NCBI GenBank assembly: GCA_964537685.1
Contig: CAZICM010000001.1
Coordinates: forward strand, 186,001-250,000
Direction: 5' to 3'
Length of the DNA: 64,000 bases
Source: CAZICM01 sp964537685
GTDB taxonomy: Bacteria > Myxococcota_A > Polyangia > Polyangiales > Polyangiaceae
Below the pieces are notes generated by a model. The model ran no database searches, was not told where the DNA came from, and saw only the letters and a list, made by a program, of their open reading frames with translations. The position numbers and the translations under genes were made by a program. Positions 1 through 10,800 of this stretch are shown here, piece after piece. The first letter of the stretch is position 1. Each line of letters begins with the position of its first letter.

Positions 1-453
1 CGCTCAAGTTAGCACAACACCAAATGAGCAAAGATTTTGGGTGAAGTTCTTCAAGGCGGTAGGCGAACAGGCGCTCAGCACCCATGTTTGCGCTTTCGTC
101 TCCCGTGAAAGCTTGTTCACGTTGGGGTGTGGCAGGGCGGCTTCGGTCTCATCGGGCATTTTGTGCGCTTGAAACATGCTCGACGGGAAAAAGGCATGCT
201 AACGTGCAGGCTTCGAACCCAGCAGCAATTTGTTTTCGTTGAATCGAGCCTCGGTCAAGCGGGCGAGTCGCACGTTTAATCGGTGTTGGTGGGCTTTGTG
301 GATCACTGCACAAGTGATGTTTGCGTCCTTTCTGCACCAACGAAACCGCGCGAAATGCCCTTTTGCCCAGGCTCATAGACCGTCCGGTTCAAGGTTTTCA
401 AAGTTGGGCTGCCCCGCTTTAAAAACAAATAATGTTCCGAGACTCCACGGCCC
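1..453. other. Non-coding leader region, no gene recognised
   Basis: No reading frame here has protein-like composition, a ribosome site or a recognisable motif. The open frames on both strands are short and overlap each other. Base composition is lower in GC than the following gene. It probably holds the promoter and upstream flank of the zinc-ribbon gene at 454, but no convincing -35/-10 pair stands out. Confidence 0.5.
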
Positions 454-2928
454 ATGAACGTCACTTGCGAGAAGTGCAACACCGAATACGACTTTGACGA
501 TGCTCTCGTGTCGGGACGCGGCACGAGCGTCAAGTGCACCAACTGCGGGCACCTGTTTAAGGTGCGTAAAAAGGCTGCCGATGCCGCTGCGCCCGCTCCC
601 GAAAAGTGGACGGTGCGCACTGTCGATGGCCGCGAGCTTCAGTTCAATGCGCTGCGCGAGCTTCAAGCGGCGATTTCACAGCGCACGGTCGGCCGGGAAG
701 ATGTGCTTCAGCGGGGCGGGGCGAGGCCGAGGCGGCTGGGCGCTATTTCAGAACTCGAGCCTTTTTTCACGGGTACGGCGACGGCAACAGCGCCCTCCGC
801 AGGTACAACGCCGGGATTGGGCATTTCGGCGCTGGGCACTTCATCGATGGGCTCGGCGGGAGCGCGGCCTTCGGCGACACCTTCTCCGCAGCCGATCGAG
901 CCGGAGCCCGTGCCCTCCAGCGGTCAAGACGAAAAGACGGTGATGCGGCCTAATCCTGTGGATGCGCATCACGAGGCGCCGGACGCTGCGGGCGGCGATA
1001 AAATGTTTCCGCCTCCGGCTCGTCCGGGCGACAAACCACTTGGGCGTTCAGCGTCGGTGCGCGAGCCTACGTCGCCGGCGCCTGGAACGCGGCCTGTTCA
1101 GAAAGATCCTTCGCCATTGCCCGCGAAGCTGCCCGATGCGCAGGTAGCGGCAAAGCGCGACAAAACGCCTCCAAAATCGCCTTTCAAAGATATTACGCCT
1201 CAAGCCGCTCCTGCCGCTCAGAAGGCCGACGAGGCGGCGGCACTCACGCCTGCTCCGTCGGCAGCGCGCGATAAGACGCCGCCGAAGGCGTTTGGGAAAG
1301 ACAGCGTGTCCGCGCGTTTGGCCGAGGCGGAATCCAAAGATGTCAAAGATGCGAAAGGCAGCGCCGCGCCCTCGGTGCCGCCTACGCTCGTTTCCAAAGT
1401 GGCGCCGGAGGGCACGCCTTCCGCCCTGAAATCGCCGATTGTTCCCACGCCTCCCAAAGACGTAAAGATTACGCAGATTGCGGAAGAACCGCCTGTTTCA
1501 CCGCTTCCAAGCAAGCCGGGCACAGGAAAGCGATCGAACAGCCTGCAGCGCATTGTTGCCGTCGTGGCCGCGGGGTTTTTGGTGTTTGTGGGCGTGACGG
1601 CTGTGCGCCGCTATGTGCTCAAGCCGGCCGAACCAACACCGGTCTCATCGGCAAAAGTGGCGGGCGCCGATCGGATCGATGCGCTGATTCAGGAAGCTGA
1701 AAAGCATCTGAATGACGGCGATCTCCAGAACGCTCAGTCGAAGCTCGATCAGGCCAGCGCGCTGTCGGAAAAGAATCCAAAAGTGCTTTCGGAGCTGGCG
1801 CGTATTGCGGCTGTCCGCGCCGATTTTAAGTGGCTGAAGCTCAGGCTTTTGCCCACCGGCGATCCCGAACAAGCCCTGGTGCAGCGCGAGCTTACCGATG
1901 CGCTGGACAGTGCCCGGAAACTCGTCGAAACGGCTCAAGCCGCGGCGCCGGACGATCCCGGTGTGATCCGGCGGCGAATCGATTTGCAGCGTATGAGCGG
2001 CAATCTGGCCGAGGCGCGCAAGCTCGTGGCTTCGCTGCCGAGCGCAGCCGGTAATCCAGACACGGCTCTCGTGCTGGCCGAGCTCGATTTGGCCGAAGAA
2101 AAGCCTGCTTGGCCGAGTGTAATTGAAAGGCTTAGAACGGCCGTTGTGGGCGAACAAAGCATTGGCCGGGCGCGCTCGATGCTGATCTTTGCGCTGGTGC
2201 GCTCGGGCGATGTGCCCGCGGCCAAGGCCGAATATGAACAGCTTGCCGCAATGCCCAAGCCGCATCCTTTGCTGGGTCCGCTCCGCGAGCTGATCGCCCG
2301 GGCCGAGGCGGCTGCGCTGGCGGCGGACGGCGGTGTGCTTTCGGATGAGGACACAATACGCCTGGCCAATGAAACGCGCGCGACAGGCAATCCAAAACGG
2401 GCCGAGGAGATGTTGCTCGAGCTTCTTAAAAAGAGTCCGAACAATGCCGACGCGGAAGCCGTGCTTGCCGATATGGCGCGCGAAAAAGGCGATATTCCTG
2501 GGGCTACGCGCTACTACGAGCAGGCGCTAAAGCACAAGCCGCTGCATATCGCCGCGATGGCGGGCCTCGCCGATTTGAAATGGGAAACCGATAGGCAATC
2601 CGCGCTCGCGCTCTACCGGCAGGTGATTCAGAACGGCGGAACCAGCGCTTACGTCGAACATGCGCGCAAGCGTTTGGGCGGCCCAATCCCCGATCCTTTT
2701 GGCGGAACAGATCCCTACAATACGCCGCCCAATATTCCCCCTCCGCCGACGACATCGACGGGAACGACTCCGCCTCCGCCTACGACGTCGGAAACGCCGC
2801 CTCCACCGCCTCCGCCTACGACGTCGGAAGCGCCGCCTCCACCGCCTCCGCCGTCCAACACGACGCCTACGCCGCCGCCCACCAAATCCAGCTCGGGCTC
2901 TGTGCCCTTTGAAGAGGGCAACGATTGA
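454..2928 (+). CDS. MJ0042-type zinc-ribbon, single-TM, TPR protein with Pro/Thr-rich tail
   Basis: This 824-residue protein starts with a zinc ribbon (CEKCNTEY then CTNCGH, residues 5-32), the signature of the MJ0042 family common in myxobacteria. A short domain of about 55 residues follows (starting WTVRTVDG, ending LEPFF). Then comes a long low-complexity Pro/Ala/Lys region and one membrane helix near residues 365-385. After the helix are TPR-like repeats (for example DADAEVLADMAREKG). The last 80 residues are proline runs separated by TTSE. It is probably an inner-membrane protein with a cytoplasmic zinc ribbon and a periplasmic TPR arm. Function is unknown; a regulatory or scaffold role is possible. 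Its stop codon overlaps the start of the SppA gene (TTGA), so the two are likely translated together. The start is the ATG just before the zinc ribbon; no clear Shine-Dalgarno is seen. Confidence 0.85.
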   Translation: MNVTCEKCNTEYDFDDALVSGRGTSVKCTNCGHLFKVRKKAADAAAPAPEKWTVRTVDGRELQFNALRELQAAISQRTVGREDVLQRGGARPRRLGAISELEPFFTGTATATAPSAGTTPGLGISALGTSSMGSAGARPSATPSPQPIEPEPVPSSGQDEKTVMRPNPVDAHHEAPDAAGGDKMFPPPARPGDKPLGRSASVREPTSPAPGTRPVQKDPSPLPAKLPDAQVAAKRDKTPPKSPFKDITPQAAPAAQKADEAAALTPAPSAARDKTPPKAFGKDSVSARLAEAESKDVKDAKGSAAPSVPPTLVSKVAPEGTPSALKSPIVPTPPKDVKITQIAEEPPVSPLPSKPGTGKRSNSLQRIVAVVAAGFLVFVGVTAVRRYVLKPAEPTPVSSAKVAGADRIDALIQEAEKHLNDGDLQNAQSKLDQASALSEKNPKVLSELARIAAVRADFKWLKLRLLPTGDPEQALVQRELTDALDSARKLVETAQAAAPDDPGVIRRRIDLQRMSGNLAEARKLVASLPSAAGNPDTALVLAELDLAEEKPAWPSVIERLRTAVVGEQSIGRARSMLIFALVRSGDVPAAKAEYEQLAAMPKPHPLLGPLRELIARAEAAALAADGGVLSDEDTIRLANETRATGNPKRAEEMLLELLKKSPNNADAEAVLADMAREKGDIPGATRYYEQALKHKPLHIAAMAGLADLKWETDRQSALALYRQVIQNGGTSAYVEHARKRLGGPIPDPFGGTDPYNTPPNIPPPPTTSTGTTPPPPTTSETPPPPPPPTTSEAPPPPPPPSNTTPTPPPTKSSSGSVPFEEGND

Positions 2929-4793
2929 GCCCTATCCATCCGCTCCGGCGCTCGTTGATCCATGCTTTGCCTTGGGGCGCGGCCTTGTGCCTGGCGCTCG
3001 TCTCTTCTGGCTGCGAAGGCCGCCGGCGGCATATCGAGCCGGCTGCCTACAAAGCGCCGCCGACCTTTTCCGGGCCTCGCGTGGTCGAGCTGGATTTGTC
3101 GCGGGGCGTTCCTGAAAGCGCAACATCGTCCTTCTTTGGCGCGGTCAGCCGCCGCAATCATCTCGAGCTTGTGCGGACGCTGGGTTCATTCGCCGAAGAT
3201 GAGCGCAACAAAGGCTTGTACGTGCGTTTTGGCCTTTCTCAGATTGGCATGGCGCGCGCGCATGAAATCGGACGGCTGCTCGGCGCAATCCGAACGGCGG
3301 GCAAGCCCGTGGTGTGCCACGCCGAGGACTACAACAATGCGACGATGCTTCTCGCGGCGCTTGGGTGCAGCAAAATATGGCTGAGCCCCGCGGGCGAAGT
3401 GTCGACGGTGGGCCTGGCGGCTCAGCTTTTGTTCGCCAATCGCTTGCTCGGAAAGTTGAATGTCGAGGCCGATTTCCTTCAGGCCGGAAAATACAAGGGC
3501 GCGATGGAGCCCTTTATGCGCGATGGGCCGAGTCCAGAAGCGCGTGAATCGCTCGAAGGCACGCTCCGGGGAATGCGCACGGCTTGGATGGATGGAATTA
3601 GCCAGGGACGCGGCGATAAAAGCGTTGCAGAGCTCTTGGAAGATGGGCCGTATACGGCTGGAGAAGCCAAGGCGCATGGGCTGGTTCATGAGCTCGGCTA
3701 TGCGGACGAAGCCCGCGACGACGCAAAGAAAGCGGCGGGCACAGAGTTTTCTGTGACGCGCTTTGGTTCACCTGGACCGTCAAGCGGTGCATCGGGCGGC
3801 TTTATTGAAGTGTTGCGATCGCTTTCAGGAAGCGGCTCGGCGGGAACGCCGCATATTGCCGTTGTGCCTGCGATAGGCGGTATTTCGATGAGTGCGGGCG
3901 ATGGCTTGCCCTTTGGAGGGTCGGAGGGCATCGGTGAACGCGAGCTCGGCCGCCTGCTCACCGAAGTGATGGACGATGAATCGGCATTGGCCGTCGTGCT
4001 TCGCATCGATTCGCCGGGCGGATCGGCGCTCGCTTCGGATCTTCTGTGGAAGAAGCTGATGGAGCTTCGCGAAAAGAAGCCTCTTATCGTTTCCGTCGGC
4101 GGAATGGCGGCGAGCGGCGGGTATTACATGGCCTGCGCGGGCACCAAAATTGTTGCCGAGCCAACGAGCATCGTGGGTTCTATCGGCGTCGTGACCGGCA
4201 AGCTTTCCGTGGGTAAGGCGCTCGAAGAATTGGGTGTGCACGCGGAGACCGTTGCGGCGACGTCCGATCCAAAGCGGGCCGCGAGGGCGACCTATATGTC
4301 TCCGCTCACGCCTTGGGATGAAGCCACGCGCGCCAAAATGAAGGCGTCGGTCGATTCGATTTATGACTTGTTTATCCGGCGTATTACCGAGGGCCGGAAT
4401 ATGGCCCGCGAAGATGTAGAGCGTTCGGCCGAAGGCCGCATTTACAGCGGAACCGAAGCCAAAGAGCGCGGGATGATCGACGAGCTGGGAGGGCTTGGCG
4501 AAGCCTTGGCTCTGGCGCGGGCGCTCGCCAAGCTTCCCGATGACACACCGGTTGAATTGCGGGGTAATCCGCCTGTATTTGGGGATTTGTTCGGTGTGAG
4601 CGCGGACGAGGCCGACGAAGAAGCGAGACTTAAACAGGCGGCGGCCTCGTTGACCTACGCACCGGGCGCGGATTGGATAGGCCGGATTGCGCAAAAAGTG
4701 CCTGAGATTTCCGTGTGGATGAGCGCGATGTCGCCGCTTCTGTTGGGCGAGCGGAATCTGGCAGTGCTCCCCTACACGATTTCAATTCGCTAA
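2925..4793 (+). CDS. sppA: SppA-type signal peptide peptidase (S49), tandem-domain, lipoprotein-like
   Basis: SppA cleaves signal peptides left in the membrane after secretion, using a Ser-Lys dyad. The 622-residue length and two S49 repeats match the long E. coli type. The Lys region is visible as QAGKYKGAMEPF in the N-terminal half. The nucleophile region is MAASGGYY in the C-terminal half, preceded by IDSPGG. The N-terminus has a hydrophobic segment followed by SSGC near residue 30, which suggests a lipoprotein or signal-anchor. The start is TTG, overlapping the upstream stop by 4 bp. The gene ends 96 bp before the giant TPR gene. Family assignment is firm; the lipid modification is inferred. 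Confidence 0.9.
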   Translation: MSPIHPLRRSLIHALPWGAALCLALVSSGCEGRRRHIEPAAYKAPPTFSGPRVVELDLSRGVPESATSSFFGAVSRRNHLELVRTLGSFAEDERNKGLYVRFGLSQIGMARAHEIGRLLGAIRTAGKPVVCHAEDYNNATMLLAALGCSKIWLSPAGEVSTVGLAAQLLFANRLLGKLNVEADFLQAGKYKGAMEPFMRDGPSPEARESLEGTLRGMRTAWMDGISQGRGDKSVAELLEDGPYTAGEAKAHGLVHELGYADEARDDAKKAAGTEFSVTRFGSPGPSSGASGGFIEVLRSLSGSGSAGTPHIAVVPAIGGISMSAGDGLPFGGSEGIGERELGRLLTEVMDDESALAVVLRIDSPGGSALASDLLWKKLMELREKKPLIVSVGGMAASGGYYMACAGTKIVAEPTSIVGSIGVVTGKLSVGKALEELGVHAETVAATSDPKRAARATYMSPLTPWDEATRAKMKASVDSIYDLFIRRITEGRNMAREDVERSAEGRIYSGTEAKERGMIDELGGLGEALALARALAKLPDDTPVELRGNPPVFGDLFGVSADEADEEARLKQAAASLTYAPGADWIGRIAQKVPEISVWMSAMSPLLLGERNLAVLPYTISIR

Positions 4794-4889
4794 ATCCCCG
4801 ACGAATCGCGCATCCGGCAGCCTCGGGGTTCTGATAGGCTTTCCGCTCCTATTTGGTGGGGCGCCTGTGCTTTTTGAATTGCCAACATC

Positions 4890-7800
4890 ATGATTCCGCC
4901 TTCCCCCGAGCTGCCGAAGGAAACCTCGCCGAACCGGGCTCCCGCGCGCGGGAAAACAATGCCTCCGCCCGAGCTTTTGGATCGGGCCGCGCCGGATTCC
5001 GCAGGCTCGATTGTTCTTGAACAGGCTCGCATCGAAGCTCCGGTTTCACGGCATGTAGGCGCGCGTGCCGATGAGGCGTATTGGCGCGGTCAGCTCGACG
5101 AAATGTGCGCGCTGGGCGATGAAGTCGGTGAGCGGCAGGCGAGTGTTGCGCTGGCGAGGGTGCTGGCGGCGCGGGGGACCGATTTGGATACGGCCGTGTC
5201 GCTGGCCGAGCGGGCGCTTGAGCTCGGTGAAGATGCGTCGCTGAGGGCCGATTTGGCAGGGTGGCTTTCAGGATTGGGACAGCATGCGCGGGCCGCGCAG
5301 ATGTGGCTTGCGATGGTTCAGGAAGACAAGCCTCAGGAAGCTGCCCGCATTTTGGTGAAGGCGGCCGTTTTGTTTGCGCGGGCCCAGGAAGCGCAGGCCG
5401 CGGTCGAAGCGCTGGAGAGAGCCGCGCGGCTCGATGCCCATCAGCCGATGGCCAATGAGATTCTGGGAACGCTTGCGGGCTGGGAGCCGCCTGTCGTGGC
5501 GCCGGAGGCCGCGGCGGCTTCTTTTTTGGATGCCGCAAGCCGGCGTGAAGCGGCGAAAGAGCGCGAAGCTACCTTTGAAGACCGGCTGCGGGCCTTTGAA
5601 ATAGCGCCTCATGACGAGGCTGCGGCTTCATCGCTTGCGGGGGCGCTTGCGGCCCGGGGAAAGCACGGAGCGGGCGATGAAGTGCTGCGCTGGCACGCGG
5701 CCATCGTCGCAGAAAGCAATGCCGAACAAGCCTTTGCGCTTCACCACAAGCGCATGCTGACGTCGCTTCTGGCCGGCGACTACACGTCTGCCGTTGGGGC
5801 GATGCTGGATGGATGGCTCGACGGCGATGTCGAGAGCGATGCATCGGGCGAAGTCGATGAGCTTTTGTCAAAAGCCGGGCTCTACGATCTGCTGGCTGTC
5901 CGGCTTCAATGCCGGGCCGACAAACTGCAAGGAGAAGCGCGGGCCTTCGTGCTTCAAAGCTTGGCCGAACTGTATGCCGGGCCGCTCGAACATCCCGATG
6001 AGGCCGCCGAAATATGGGTCGAGGTTCTCGCGTGCGATCCCGATCACCCCAAAGCGCTTGATTCGCTGCGCGCCTATGCCATTCAGCGGCGCGATTATGG
6101 TCCGCTGGCCGATGCGCTGATCCGCGTGGGCGAGGGGGTGGAGCTGCACGGGCCTCCCAAACCGGATGCGCCTAGGCGGGCCGAGCTTTTGAAAGTGCTG
6201 GTGTCGATCGCCGACAAAGAGCTTAAAAACCGGGCCCTCGCGAGCTGGGCCGAACAGCGCTTGAGCGCCGCCGCAAAGCGCGAAGACAAGGAGGCCGATG
6301 CATCGAGGGGACGCGCGGCCCGCACGCAAAGCATCATGATGCGGTCGATCGATCCCGAGGAAGATGATGCGATGGCGGCCGCTGTGGCGCTCGACAGCGC
6401 ATCGACGCTGGAGCAGCGGATCGAGGCCCTGCGGCGGCTTGCAAACATTTACGCGGGGCGCCCTCATGTGCGGGCCGAATACATGGATGTGTTGGCCGAG
6501 CTGTCGGCGGCGCTTCCGGGCGAGAAAAAGTTTGTGGCGGCCCTCGAGCGGCTGGCGTTTCGGACAGGCGATTTCGAACCGCTCGACAAGGTAATGCGGG
6601 CCTGGATTGAAGACGGCGCCGAAGGTGAAGAACTGGTCCGGGCCAGGCTGTGGCTCACAACGCTGACGCGGAGAAAAGGCGATGAGGCTTTTGCGCTGGA
6701 GCAGGCCGCGCCTTTGCTTGTGGAGGCGCCGACGCAGCGCCGCGCGCTCTGTGCCGTGCTCTTTGCGGCGGCCCGGGTAGGGGATGCGGAACGCCGCGCC
6801 GATGCGCTCGTCAGGCTTGCCGGTGTGCTGAAGGCGCCTGTGAGAGCCGCAATGCTGGCCGTTGCATCGGATTTATACGCGGCAATCGGTTCGGCGGAGC
6901 TGTCGGCGCGGGCGGCGGAGCTTTCGGCAGAGGCCGACACATCGTATGCGCGGGCCTTCATCACGCTGGCCGCGATGCCCATCGCAAGGCCGGGCCGGGC
7001 TCACGCAGCGCTGCTGGAACGCGCCATCGGCGCCACCGTGCCCAGGGCTTCGTCGTGCGAAGTGCTGTCCGCGCACTTGGAAGCGCGCGGAGAAACCGGA
7101 CTCGCCCTTGCATGGACACAGCGATGGGTGGCTCTGCGGCCGGGCTGTCCGAGAGCGATTATGGCCTTGGTCGATCGGGCCTGTTCGCTCAGCGATGCTC
7201 AAAAAATCACGGAAGCCCTGGCTTGGGTACTCGCTCAGCCCAAGCCTCCCGCCGAGCTCGAACCAGGCGTAACCAAGGCGCTTGGCGTCCTTGCCCGCAT
7301 CGATCGCGTGAAGGCTCTAAAACTCGCGCGCAAAGCCTTGGATGGTTTTGGCCCAGATCTGTCCGGGCTGCGCGCCGAGCTGCTTAAAATGGCGGATGAA
7401 ATGGGCGATCAGGCCCTGGCCATTTCAGCGCTGGAACGCTGGCTCAGCGCGGCGGAAGTGCCAGATGAACAAGCCGCATCCGTGCTGCTCGACTTAAGCG
7501 ATCGGCGGCTTCGCGCCCGCGATTACGACGGAGCCGCGCGCGAGCTTGTACGCGCGCTTGACCGGGGAGGCGATATCGCAGAACTGCTCTCCCGCGCCGA
7601 GAATATCGAATCCGCCATGCGGGAGCGCGGTTCGGCCCCCAGTTCCGATGCGCTTATATCCATCGGAGCTTTGAGGGCTCGCGTGCTTGTCACAATCAAC
7701 GAAGCCGACGCGCAGCACGCCGCGGGCGAAGCCTGGCGAAGAATGGCGGGACTGTGGTGGGATTTGGCCTTCGATCGCCGGAGTGCCGACGCTGCGTTCT

Positions 7801-10800
7801 TTCTCGCGTCTCAATTGCTTCATACCGGTCCATCGATGTACGCACGCGATCTCTGCTCGTTTGCGGGCGCCGAGGATGCGATCACCATGCTGGTGGCGCG
7901 CGCGGAAACGCTGACCGATGCGCATGAGCAAAAATCCCGGGCCTCCCTCTACATTGAAGCGGCCAACCTCGCGAACGCGGCCTCGATGCCGGCGATGGCG
8001 CTCTCTCTCGCGTCGTCCGCCATCGATATCGATCCCACCCGTTCGGACGCCGTGGTTCTCATCGAGCGGGCAGCGCAGAAAGGCGCGGGCATCGATGTTT
8101 TGGACCAGGCTTACGAGCGGCTGGCCAACGCAGCCCTGGGTTCCTACGGCAAAAAGGCCGCTCACTACAGAGCATCGAGGCAACTCGAGAGGCGTGGTGC
8201 CGAAGAACGCGCGCTGCATCATGCAGTGGCTTGTTTTGAAGCGTTTCCCGGTGTTGGGCACGCCTTCGCGCTGCTGGTGCGGCTTGCCGAACGAACAGGC
8301 CAAACGGCGGATGTCGTCCGGGTGATCCAGCGCGCGGCCGAGAACAGCCCCGCCGAAGAACGCGCCGATTGGTACAAGCGCGCCGCCAGTGTTGCCGCCC
8401 TTGGCAGAGACGGCGCCGCGCTCCGCTTTGAGATGCTGCTCAACGCGCTCCATATCTCTCCCGAACGGCGCACGGTGGATTTGGTTTCGGGCGCCATCCG
8501 GGAACTCCTCAAGCAAGGCACGGAGGCCGAGACCATCGCGATGCGTTTTGAGCGGGCTATTTCGTCTGTTCTCAAACGTCTCGAAGGCCCGGAAGGCGTG
8601 CGCACGGCCATCGCGCTGGCTCAAACGGCTCTGCGCGTTCTCGGCAACGTACATATCGGTACGCTGGTCATCGAAGCCGCGCTCGAGATCGACGGCGACT
8701 TGGAAGAATACACAGCGCTCAACAGCGATATCCCCGCGCTGGCCCGCAATTCCGCGGAAGCGAACCGCCTGCTCGATACCATTCAGAAAGCGCTGGCCAA
8801 GCCTTACAGCAGCATCGGTGTTTCGGTTCTCGCGTTCGCCGGCAAACTCGCGGCGGCGATGGGCCGCCCTAAAGAATCGGCCGTCCTGCTTTTACAAGCC
8901 ATCCGCCGCGATCCCGATATCGACGAGCTCGTGTGCGAAGCCGATTCGGCCGTGCACGACCTTCACGATGCCGATCTCCTGCTCGCCTTCGATCAGGCTG
9001 TGCCGGCGGCCCGTAGGCTTGAGGCGCTGCTTCAGCTTTCTGAACAGCGCGAACGTCAAGGCCGCGAACAGGATGTCGTTCCGCTCTTGGAGCGCGCGCT
9101 GCTTTCGCCTGAACTTCATGGAGAGGCGCGGGATCAAGTGGTTACGCGCCTGCGCAGGCGCCTGAGCCTGGAAGGCAAAAGCGCCGACATCGAAGCGCTG
9201 CTTCGCACCGAACTCAAAAGAAGCGATCACTCGCCTTTAGCCAAACAGCGGATGGCCCGCGATTTGGCTTCAATACTAACGGCGCAGGGCGATCACCGGG
9301 CAGCCTTCGACATCTTCGCCGCGGCCTTGTCCGCATCGCCGATCGACGCCTCTCTGCTCGAAGAACTCCGGCATCTTGGCCGCAGGCTTCCCGATCGCGA
9401 ACGCCATGTGAATACGCTTTCCGACTTGGCCACACGGGTGAGGGACAATCAATCCCGCGTTGCCGTGCTGACCGAGCTTTCCGATCTGCTGGAAGAACTG
9501 GGCCGGGCCGACGAGGCGATCGCGTTCCTGAAGTCGGCGCATGAACTCGCGCCCAATCACATAAAGGCGCTGGAGGGACTTGAACGGGATGCCGCGGCGC
9601 ATGCCGATCACGAAACCGTCGCGGCGCTTTTGGCTCAGCGCATAGCCCTGCTTCCGCCTGAACAGCAGCGAACGCTCAGGCTGAGACGCGCCGCCGTTCT
9701 AGAACAGCGCCTAGGCCGTGTGGCCGAAGCCATCACCGAACTTGAAACCCTGCTCGAAAACGACGCTGACGATCGAAGCGCACTCCGCTTTCTGTCGGAC
9801 ATTTTCGAACACCAGAAAGACGCGAACCGCGCGCTGCCGCTCTTTATGCGCCTGGTCACGCTCTCGGATTCACCGGAAGAAAAAGCCGAATACGCTCAGC
9901 GTGCCGCCAATGCCTCGCTCGAAGCGGGCGATCTGGACACAGCCCGTGCCGTGATGAACGACGCCGAAGCCTATATGCCGGAGGCGCCGCTGCTAGTGCT
10001 GCGCTGCAATATCGCGAGGCGCGCGGGACAATTGGATGAACTGGCCGATGGGCTCGAGGCGCTGTCCGCCATGGAAGACATATTGCCCGAGCAAAAAGCC
10101 CAGATGCTGCTCGAGGCATCCGAAGCGGCATCGGCCGCGGGCAAAGAAACGAGAGCGCTCGAACTCGTCCGAAAAGCCTTTCGGCTGGCTCCGGACGAAC
10201 CTGGCTGTGTGCTCGAGGCCGCGCGCCTGGAGTACAGGATGCGCGATTCGATATCGGCCGCCGCGCGGCAAGGCATGCTGGAACATCTTGTCCGCATCGA
10301 ACCGTTGCTTTCTCCGCATCAGATCGATCTTCACACCTTTCTGCTGGCCGAAGCGCTCGATGCGGCCTCGCTTCAGGACAGGGCCGTACACCTGCTCGTT
10401 CACCGCTCGGAAGAAGAGACAGCGGGCGCGCTGATTCAGCTCGGCATGGCCCAAAGGCTCGTTAAAGCAAAGAAATGGAAAGAAGCCCTGCCTCTGTTTG
10501 AGACGGCGCTCCACGGCGATTTGCATGGCATCCGCACCCGCGGGCAAATTGCCCTCGAAGGAGCTGAAGCGGCTGTTTCATCGGGCGATCTCGATACATC
10601 CGTGCGCTTTCTCAACATGGCCGCATCAGAGCCCGATACCAAAGACGCCGCTCTTCGCAGAACGCGCGACATCACCAAAAAACGCCCCGCGGAAAGCGCG
10701 CCTGCATCCGCGGCAGCCCCGCCTGCCAGTGCATCCCCATCGAGCACATGGACGATGCCTGCCGGTCACGAGGCCGACGAAGCCGCGCTTTTGATGGAAC